NCBI GenBank assembly: GCA_029339195.1
Contig: JAPTJF010000824.1
Coordinates: 1 to 11,398, forward strand
Reading direction: 5' to 3'
Length of the DNA stretch: 11,398 nucleotides
DNA from: Micractinium sp. NFX-FRZ
Taxonomy: Eukaryota; Chlorophyta; Trebouxiophyceae; Chlorellales; Chlorellaceae
Within the stretch, counting starts at the first letter, position 1, and the number at the start of each line of letters is the position of its first letter. Under the pieces are notes generated by a model that was not told the DNA's origin, ran no database searches, and was given only the letters and a program-made list of their open reading frames with translations. Positions 1-6,598 of this stretch are shown here, in pieces. Position numbers and translations under genes: made by a program.

Positions 1-234
1 TGAAGTTCGACTTTTGCGACAGAAAGTTGCCGAATCGTTCCATCCCCAACCCGCCAACCACTTTGCAAACAGCAGTAGGATGCATCTGGCGAGGCTGTGC
101 CTCCCTTGTCTGGTGCTGCGTCTCCAACATGAACTTGCAAGGCCCCTTCTTTCCTGCACCCTCCTGCACAGCACCCACGTCCTGTTAATTTTCGCCTCGC
201 TGCTTGCCCTCTGCCTCGCCCGTGCTACCCGCAG
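1..234 (+). other. Probable intron upstream of the first visible transporter exon
   Basis: No convincing exon is seen here. The stretch ends in a pyrimidine-containing acceptor (CCCGCAG at 228-234) directly before transporter coding sequence. The open frame across it is GC-rich chance translation with no family resemblance. The exon(s) encoding the N-terminus and first membrane helix of the transporter must lie outside the window. Confidence 0.6.
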
Positions 235-3200
235 AGACGGGGATTCTTGTGGGGATGGCGCTGTTTGCCTTCACAGCCGGCCTCACCTACGCCTCCACCT
301 CCATCGTCGTGCGGTGAGCACCCAGCTCGTCCCCGGCAGCCGGCTGTGTATGCCACCTGGATGCCAGGCAGTAAAAGCTGTCTGTCGCTACTTGCCCCCT
401 TGGCTGCGCCGCGGGTTTAAGCGGCTGCTGCGACCCTGTGCTGTCTTGACCCGCCATGTCCCGCTGGCGCCACCCGGTGCGCTTTGATGGCTGCAGGTAC
501 GCCTCCCGGGGCGGCTTCCAGTCATATGGAGACCTTATAAAGCACCACTTTGGGCGCACAGGAGCCATCATCCTGCAGCTGGCCATCTGCGTCCACGTAG
601 GCGAGTGTGCCAGCCTGGCGCCAGCAGGGCGCATTGGGACTTTGCGCTGCACAAAGCCTGGGCGCCGTAGTTGCGGTGGCAGCAGCCCAGATGCTCGCCT
701 TCTTTCCTTCTGGCTGCTCTGAGGCGCCCTGCAGCTTGGGCTTGCAGGGTGCTGGAATGAATGCAGACTGTTTGATTTCCGGTTTGATCTGTCCGCCCCT
801 GTGCAGGCGGGGTCATGATCGGATATTGTGTGATCATAGCTGATGTGCTGGTGGGCTCAGCCCCCCACTACACAGGGATGCTGCCCACGGTGGGTGCTGA
901 GAGCGGAGGGAGGGAGGGAGGTGCTGGCTGGCATGCTGTGGACGGGTACTCTCTTGCTTGTCGTGGGGAAGGCTGGTGTCCTGTACATCGGCAGGAGCTG
1001 GGCGGGGCGGGAGGCAGGGGACCAAGTGAAATTAGTTTGATGTGCAACGTGTGTGTACGCTGCCTGCACACCCGCCTGGCGCAAGGGCAGAGCGAGCATG
1101 CCTGCCCTGCCCTGCCCTGCCTCGTCTCGCCGTGCTCACTGCCCTGGCGCCCGCCCATCTGCTCAATTCGCTCCTGCCTGCAGCTGCTGGACCGGCACGA
1201 CAACCCGCTGTGGTTGTCCCGCCCTGCGGTACTGGCGGTACTGCTGCTGCTAGTGGTCCTGCCCATGCTGGTGCCGCGCTCCCTGGCAGCCGTGGCCAAG
1301 TTTAGTTCCTTCTCAGTGGGCATGGTCATGTCCCTAGCGGCCGCCATTGCTGGCCTGGCGGCTGTGGCAGCGGCGGAGGGCAGGGTGGCGCCGGATGTGC
1401 GGCTGCTGCCCAGTGCCCAGGACATGGGGGACGGCAGCCCGCTGGGCATCCTCACCTCGCTACTCACCGTCATCTCAGGTGGGCGGGTGTTGTGTAATGG
1501 GCGGGGCGGGGTGGGGCCCCTAATGGCTGGAGCGGGCCTTGCTAGAGCAGAAGCAAGTTGGGAGGCGCGGGTGAATGATGGGAGGTGAGCGGGGCCCTGA
1601 TCCACCCTCCTTCCTTCATTAATCATCCTTGTTGCCGCCCTGCCCCTCTGCATGCAGTGAGCGCGCTGGCGTTCACCTGCCACTTCAACCTGATCCCCAT
1701 CCAAGCCTCGCTACGCAACCCCAGCCGGGACAACATGCAGAGGGTGATCCAGGCTGCGCTGGTGATCTGTGCCGCCATCTACTCGGCGGTGGCGGTCAGC
1801 GGTGAGTGGGCAGCTGCGCATGTTGGATTGGTGGTCAGGGGGCAGAGTTGGGGCAGTTGTAGGCAGTGGTGTGTGGGCGTTTGAGTGTCAGTATGAAGGC
1901 AGGGTAATACATCATGAAGCATTGTGTGTGCGTGAGCCCGCAGTGGCGTCCACCATTGGCACGTGCCGCTATGAGGCTAGCGCCTTGCTGTGCACTGCCC
2001 CTGGTCTGAAGTGCCGACTCCCTCCCACACCTTGCCCCTTGGCCTCATGCCGCTCGCCTCACTCTCTATGCCTCTGCCCTCCTCGTCTCCGCAGAATCTG
2101 CATACATACTGTACAGGATCCACACTGCTCGTCTCAGCTGCTGATGGAGACGTGCTCAATAGCCTCACCTCCCACGTCTTCCACTCCCTTCCCCATGTCC
2201 CGCGCCCCGCAGGCTATGCACTGTTCGGGTCGGCCACCGATGGTGACGTGCTCAAGAACCTCACCGCCCGCTTTGTGTCCACACTGGTGCCCCGCCCGCT
2301 CGCGCACCTGCTTGTCTACGGCATCGCCCTCGCCTTCTCCTTCAACCTGCTCGTCAACTTTGTGCTCAAGGTGGGGCTTCTGTGGGGGTGGTGTGGGGGG
2401 CTGGGAGGTTGGGGCCGGTCTGGTGGGTGGAGCAGTGCACCACCGAACCAAACACGTTGCATATTTCTGTGGAGGTGTGAGCGCTTTGTAGAACGTGTGT
2501 GAGCTGGCGCTGAGCCTCCCCTCCCTGCCATCCGTTACATTGCAATCAGACAGACAGACATACAATGCAAGTTACGCTCACCCTCCTGTGCAGGTGTGGG
2601 CGGTGCGTGAGAACCTGTGTGTGCTGGCGCCGGGCTGCCTCTTCTTGCACTCCTCGCACCACAAGCAGGCAAGCACACACACACACTTGTGCATGAACAC
2701 ATATAATCTGCTTTGCAGGTGTGGGCGGTGCGTGAGAACCTGTGTGAGCTGGCGCTGGGCCTGCCGGCCCTCCAGCTGGCGCAGGGCCCCTTCTATGGCA
2801 TCACCCTGGCCCTGGTGGCCGCCGCCTACGGCATCTCAATCCTCGTTCCCAGCATCTATGTGAGTACAAATCGTGAAACCTACGGATACAGTGGAACCTT
2901 CGGATGCAGCAGACTCTGCGTGTGTTTAGTGTAAAGTGGGAGGGCGTGCTGGTGCCGTGGACATGCCGCAGAAGTGTATGCTGCCTGGCGCTGCTCCCAT
3001 GCGCAATCAACAATGTCCTTGCTGCCGGCCCTGCCGACCCACCTCCCCCTGCCCCCTCCCGCCTGCCTCTCCCTGCCGGTGCCCGCCCGCAGGCCCTGCT
3101 GTCGCTGATTGGCGCCACTGCCTGCGTCACCTTCAGCTACATCTTCCCAAGCCTGCTGGTGCTGCGCTGCCAGAGGGCAGCAGTGCCCAGGGCAGGCGCA

Positions 3201-3278
3201 ATGGGCCTGCTTGGACTTGGGGCTGCCATGGCGGGGATTGCGATGTACAACCGGCTGAGCGGGCGGGGAGGCGAGTAG
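235..3278 (+). CDS. Amino acid transporter, AAAP / SLC38-like, 3' part (8 exons)
   Basis: Eight exons join in phase: 235-313, 497-600, 807-889, 1184-1478, 1658-1801, 2213-2370, 2719-2859, 3093-3278 (TAG stop 3276-3278). They give 395 visible residues with about ten hydrophobic helices; the family usually has eleven, so helix 1 is missing upstream. Family-like marks are TGILVGMALF at the start, YGDLIKHHFG, GYCVIIADVL, and CHFNLIPI near visible residue 194, a motif typical of SLC38/AVT6-type carriers. The predicted role is proton- or sodium-coupled transport of neutral or broad-range amino acids across the plasma or vacuolar membrane; substrate and direction cannot be read from sequence. Intron 2 starts with GC (TAG/GCGAGT at 601), which is the only donor nearby that keeps the frame. 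Introns 5 and 6 contain copies of the following exons. The 5' end is outside the window. Confidence 0.9.
2117..2212 (+). repeat. 96-bp in-frame tandem duplicate of transporter exon 6 start
   Basis: The stretch after the AG at 2115-2116 aligns without gaps to the start of exon 6 at 2213. The translation GSTLLVSAADGDVLNSLT matches GYALFGSATDGDVLKNLT at 11 of 18 positions. The unit is exactly 96 bp (32 codons), its acceptor sits at the same point in the same phase, and the frame is open from 2117 through 2370. Splicing to the upstream acceptor would therefore add 32 residues. Similarity fades towards 2212. It is listed as a repeat because the family fit favours 2213 as the usual acceptor. Confidence 0.8.
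2473..2530 (+). repeat. Degenerate copy A of transporter exon 7 head
   Basis: The sequence from AGGTGTGAGCG through GAACGTGTGTGAGCTGGCGC aligns with the true exon 7 start at 2717. One base is missing in the first 22, which shifts the frame. An AG still precedes the copy. It is more like the true exon than copy B in the GAGCTGGCGCTG segment. It is most likely a dead duplicate. Confidence 0.75.
2594..2668 (+). repeat. Copy B of transporter exon 7 head, possible cassette exon
   Basis: The first 28 bases (2594-2621) are identical to the start of exon 7 (2719-2746), and about 41 of the first 43 match. It encodes VWAVRENLCVLAPG against VWAVRENLCELALG, then diverges. A good acceptor (CTCCTGTGCAG) precedes it. 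A GC-type donor (CAG/GCAAGC at 2669) follows after 25 codons in phase 0, so it could be included without changing the frame. Whether it is ever spliced in is unknown. Confidence 0.75.
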
Positions 3279-3956
3279 GCACCTGCATTCAGGTGCCGCC
3301 TGCTGCGCATGCCCATGCCCACTCCACTTCCATTCAACCCAACCCCAACATGCTGAGTTGCCTGCGAGCCTTCCAGTTGCGCAGAGACTGCCGTCACGTA
3401 TTTGGTTAGGATCTTGACCTCTTTCCAATCACGACAGTTTTCTTCCCTCACAGCCGTGCCGGCCTTAACAATGCTAGTGTTTCCTTCCTGAGCGCATCCC
3501 AAGCGAGGTCTCTTGCTCATGTGTACCCCATCTTATGCCAAATTTGATCATCATGGAGTCCAAGCAGAGAAACAGAGAAACGACTTGCCCCCCCTGACTG
3601 TAATCATGCACATCGCCGTTCATCTGATGCATGCGTGTGAGTAGTCGACATCACGACGTCGACGGACATCCTGGGCCAGAGCGCCGAGGTAGTGTGTGCA
3701 GCACAAACATCGTTGCATCCTGGCGCACCCCACAGGTGGCACGCCAGTCCCAGAAGTGTGTTGGCAGGCTGCAGGTCGCCCAGCCTGCTGGTGCGCACTT
3801 GCCAACCAAAGAACTGACTGCACAACTCAGATGCTTGCCGCAAGCAGCTTGTGAGTGGTGTGCTGGACAGGCGTGCAGAAAGGACGGGTCGCAATGAAAC
3901 GGAGGAGGTGATTAAGGGGGTTAGCAAAGCGAACAGGATGCGGAAGTGTTGGTTCA
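3279..3956 (+). other. Transporter 3' UTR and convergent intergenic stretch
   Basis: No gene is seen. The transporter 3' UTR probably runs to about 3615, after a TGTAA motif at 3599-3603. The MYND gene converges from the other side with its stop at 3957. The open frames here have no recognisable content. Confidence 0.5.
3599..3603 (+). terminator. TGTAA poly(A) signal candidate for the transporter
   Basis: TGTAA lies about 320 bp after the transporter stop. UGUAA is the usual polyadenylation signal of green algae, normally 10-20 bp before the cleavage site. A five-base motif is weak alone; position and strand support it. Confidence 0.45.
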
Positions 3957-4308
3957 TCACACATCAGGCAGCTGGGAGGCAGCCGCCACTTCGGCTTGCA
4001 GGCGGCGGCATTCGGACTTGTGCGCCCGCCAGTGCGCGCGGCTGCATGCCTCGCTGCAGTACCGCACCACCCGGCACCTGCAGGGCGGGTGAGGAGCGGC
4101 CAAGGGAGGACAGAAGCTGGGGTAGACGGGCACCGCTCGCTCAGCTATGTGCAGGGCTGCCGTCATGCATGGCAGATCGTGGCATCCCACCAACACTTGC
4201 CCACCAAGGCACGACTCACCCGCCACAGCGTCGCAGGCGACCTCCGTTGCCGCACCCCTCGGCAGCGCACACCCTGGGCGGCGGGAGGGTGGCTGGTGCA
4301 GCAGCCAT
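3957..4308 (-). CDS. Small MYND zinc-finger protein, 69 residues, two exons
   Basis: Exon 1 is 4308-4220 and exon 2 is 4077-3957 (TGA at 3959-3957); the 142-bp intron has GTGAGT and CTGCAG ends in phase 2. The start is taken at ATG 4308-4306 in a GCCATGG context. The protein is almost only a MYND domain: C14, C19, C28, C31, C37, C41, H49 and C53 give all eight zinc ligands, with the typical YCSEAC and HWRAHKSEC blocks. The first pair is spaced CX4C rather than CX2C, as is common in algal members. The spacing C41-X7-H49-X3-C53 is canonical. MYND fingers bind proline-rich peptides and recruit partners, often in transcription regulation. The frame upstream of the ATG has no nearby stop, so exon 1 could be the end of a longer protein whose 5' exons I cannot identify; the domain sits at the C-terminus in many algal MYND proteins. 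Confidence 0.72.
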
Positions 4309-4317
4309 GGCGTGCAG

Positions 4318-4827
4318 CAGCGGCTGCTGGCGGCGACCAACCGCATGCCCACGCTGCGTGCTCGCCTGGAGTCGGCCACCGACCGGCTGCAGCGTGTGGT
4401 GTCGGCAGTGGCGGCGGACATCAACCGTCCACCACCCAACACGGTGGAGAAGGCGGTGCTGAGCAAAACGCCCGGCAGGCCGGTCGGTGGTGCTGGCGGC
4501 GGCGGTGCAGCGGGTGAGGAGGAGAACGAGCTGCGCGTTAGCCCGCTGGTGCAGAAGCGCTGGGGCGATGGGGTCACAGTGTGCAGAAGTGCACTATGGG
4601 CAGTGAGGCGGCATCTGTGTGCGCGCCACGGAGTCAACAGCAGCATTGAGGGGTGGCACCCGCCTTGAGCCTGCGCCCTGGCTCTGCTCTGCATTCTTCC
4701 GACATGCCACACCATGGATGCCCCACCCTGCCCCTGGGCTCTGCAGGCCGTGGAGTCTGGGCAGATCAGCACGCGGCGGCGCATGGCGCGGGATGTGCAG
4801 CCGCTGCCCTTCCCCGATCCCCAGTGA
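4318..4827 (+). pseudogene. Fragment or diverged paralogue of unrecognised gene (copy 1)
   Basis: An open exon starts after GCGTGCAG at 4317, or at ATG 4345, and includes LQRVVSAVAADINRPPPNTV and ENELRVSPLVQK. Positions 4401-4557 match 11035-11191 with 8 differences in 157 bp. In copy 2 the exon ends at QK followed by a GT donor; here that GT is lost (AAGCGC). A later donor (GCA/GTGAGG at 4603) is in phase 0 and joins a phase-0 terminal exon at 4747-4827 that ends FPDPQ plus TGA. The joined product would be readable, so this may be a live paralogue. I call it broken because of the lost donor and because upstream exons would overlap the MYND gene on the other strand. Function unknown. Confidence 0.5.
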
Positions 4828-5065
4828 TCGTGGCTGCCAGCTAGCAGAGGCTGACGGCGGAAATGCAGGCCTGAGCAACTCTGTTGGATCTGTGCCACCA
4901 GCAGGATAGCTGCTGTGCCTGCTGCCCTCCCTTATGGGGTTCTTTGGCGTTTCTTTCTACCACATGCCACTATGACTGAAGCGGCTACGCACAGACGCTC
5001 ACCCAAACACACTAACAACCCACGCGACGCTGCCAACTGCGCCAGCCTTCCTGCCCTGTGCTGTC
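4828..5065. other. Intergenic stretch between copy 1 and the SINE
   Basis: No gene, RNA or strong repeat is seen here. It is somewhat less GC-rich than its surroundings in its second half. Confidence 0.4.
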
Positions 5066-5081
5066 TCCTTGAGCCTCGCCA
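5066..5081. repeat. Target-site duplication, left copy
   Basis: TCCTTGAGCCTCGCCA is identical to 5375-5390. The identity stops at the element borders on both sides, as expected of a duplication made by target-primed insertion. Confidence 0.88.
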
Positions 5082-5295
5082 AAGGAAATGTACTCCCTTA
5101 GGCGTGGGTTGACGAAACTGGGACGTGGTAAAGGCCTCCTATCGGTAGGCTTCCGTTGGTTGCCCCCTCCTATCAAGTCCGAAGACTATCATATAGGGTA
5201 TGACGTAACACGTCAATCCTTAGGAGGGCCCAGCTACGATGATGTAGCATTATCCTTCCGGCATAACCGTACCACTTGAGTCAAGTCATCAGCAC

Positions 5296-5305
5296 GACTT
5301 GAACC
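5296..5305 (-). promoter_or_regulatory. Pol III B box of the SINE
   Basis: GGTTCAAGTC on the minus strand fits the B-box consensus GGTTCRANTC. It lies 33 bp downstream of the A-box-like element, within the spacing range of tRNA genes. Confidence 0.75.
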
Positions 5306-5338
5306 CCGGTCTCCTGGCAGATAGCTTCGCATCGGTTA

Positions 5339-5349
5339 CCACCACACTA
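5339..5349 (-). promoter_or_regulatory. Pol III A box of the SINE
   Basis: TAGTGTGGTGG on the minus strand resembles the D-arm / A-box region of tRNA-Asp- and tRNA-Gly-type genes (TAGTRTAGTGG). Together with the B box it forms an internal RNA polymerase III promoter. Confidence 0.65.
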
Positions 5350-5374
5350 TCCGGTGGTGTCCCAGGGCGGGGGA

Positions 5375-5390
5375 TCCTTGAGCCTCGCCA
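5375..5390. repeat. Target-site duplication, right copy
   Basis: Identical 16-mer to 5066-5081; it lies at the 5' end of the SINE in element orientation. Confidence 0.88.
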
Positions 5391-5953
5391 CTCCCCGCTC
5401 TGCTTGCCATGCAGCCCGTGCTTGTTAGATTGCAGAATACCACCTGTCAGGGGAGGTTTAACATAGCTTGTGCAACACCGTGTAGCCTTTGTTGGGAGAC
5501 ACGCACTGAATGCAAAGCATGGTTCATCCTGGCTGGTTCTCAGGAGCAGGAAGGGCATGGCCCTGTCAGCAGGCGGTGCCATGGCCTCCGCAGACCTCAC
5601 CCTCGGTTGTCTGCTTGTGGGTGGGGTGAGAGAGGAAGGTGCCAGAGACGGCATGTCGGAGCGCCTGCAGTTGCAGGCAGGGTGGCAGAAGGCAGGAGGC
5701 GCCTGTTAAAGAGATGTGGGAAGGGCTGGCCCTGGCGCAGCCGTGAGGGCAGCCTCACCAACTGATGAAAGGCGTTCATGCCAACTGCTCCCTGCGCCCT
5801 CTTCCCCCTGCTTGCCTGCTGCGCTTGCTGCTGCCCGAGTTGCTGGCTCGCAGCAATCTGCATAGCGTGCTGACATGTTGCATGGTCGGTGGCGCTTGTT
5901 GCTGTGCATTACAGAGGGGTGTGCTGGAGTATACGGAGCAATCGATAAATAGA

Positions 5954-6017
5954 AGATGAAGAGTGGCAGATGAAAGAGTGACAGCTGGGTGAGTTGCAGA
6001 TGAAGAGTGGCAGATGA
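5954..6017. repeat. 20-bp direct repeat, period 44
   Basis: AGATGAAGAGTGGCAGATGA occurs perfectly at 5954-5973 and 5998-6017. The spacer also holds related GAGTGNCAG words. Function unknown. Confidence 0.8.
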
Positions 6018-6138
6018 GAAGGAAGCTGCGAAGCGTGTGGCAGCAGCGGCACAACAGTTGCCGCAGCTGCAGCGCGCATAACGCGTCTGTGGGCAGAGCT
6101 CAATGATTCATCCACCCCCTGCAATACATAACAGTACA

Positions 6139-6174
6139 GTAATGTTCATGGTCGGTTACTGTAATGTTCATGGT
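6139..6174. repeat. 14-bp direct repeat, period 22
   Basis: GTAATGTTCATGGT occurs at 6139-6152 and 6161-6174 in a locally AT-richer stretch. It lies in the 3' flank of the minus-strand gene. Function unknown. Confidence 0.75.
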
Positions 6175-6598
6175 TCGAAAGGATAAAAGATACCTGGGGA
6201 CGAGATGAATTGCACATACACGGGGCGAGGCAGGCATGGGCAGCCAATGCAACGGCGAGTGAACCGGCGAGCTCGACCGGATGCGTCCACATGCACTTAG
6301 TGTTGTGACACTGCGATTCAACAGGGTTCCATCTGTTGTTATTTAGGTAAGACCAAGCGAGCATAACAGTTAGAGCGGCAGCGTGTTGCCTTTTGCCGCT
6401 CTGCAGCTCAGCCGCCAGAGGGCGGGAGGTCAGCGGCACACAGCACACTCAGCACAAGCGTGATGGGCAGGCCGCTGCGGCCGCTCCACTCCAGGCTCTG
6501 CCCCAGTGCATTCGGCCGAGGATTACTAGCTGGCTTGGCGCTGCCCCGCCCAGCTACCGAAGTACGGGGCGCTCTGCGGCAGCAGCCATTCAAGCTAA

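Larger units (their letters stand above)
5082..5374 (-). mobile_element. tRNA-derived SINE, 293 bp
   Basis: The element lies exactly between two copies of a 16-bp direct repeat and is visibly less GC-rich than its surroundings. Read on the minus strand, its first 80 bases resemble a tRNA: an A-box-like TAGTGTGGTGG at 5349-5339, an anticodon-loop-like CTGCCAG, and GAGACCGGGGTTCAAGTC ending in a B box. The pairing needed for the T-stem is lost, so it is a tRNA-related head and not a working tRNA. The remaining ~200 bases are a unique body with short palindromes (TGACGT-AAC-ACGTCA at 5200-5214; ACTTGA-G-TCAAGT near 5280). There is no poly(A) tail. It carries no protein gene and would depend on a partner LINE for movement. 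Confidence 0.85.
5391..6598. other. Gene-poor stretch with short tandem repeats
   Basis: I see no supported gene on either strand. It probably contains the 3' UTR of the secreted-protein gene (minus strand, stop at 6599). No minus-strand TGTAA lies close to that stop; the nearest I see is at 5916-5912, about 680 bp away. The two repeat pairs are listed separately. Confidence 0.4.

Noticed and set aside
868..1704. 278-residue minus-strand ORF
   Set aside because: Antisense shadow of transporter exons 3-5 and their introns in GC-rich DNA.
3957..4898. 313-residue minus-strand ORF ending in the MYND block
   Set aside because: Only its last 40 residues are real; the first half of the zinc finger is in another frame across an intron with GTGAGT and CTGCAG ends.
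5088..5279. 63-residue + strand ORF
   Set aside because: It lies wholly inside the SINE, antisense to it, and is explained by the element's lower GC; no protein features.
5280..5374. Functional tRNA gene with a GCC-like anticodon, minus strand
   Set aside because: A and B boxes are present but the T-stem does not pair and the acceptor stem cannot be closed; the flanking duplication shows it is a SINE head.
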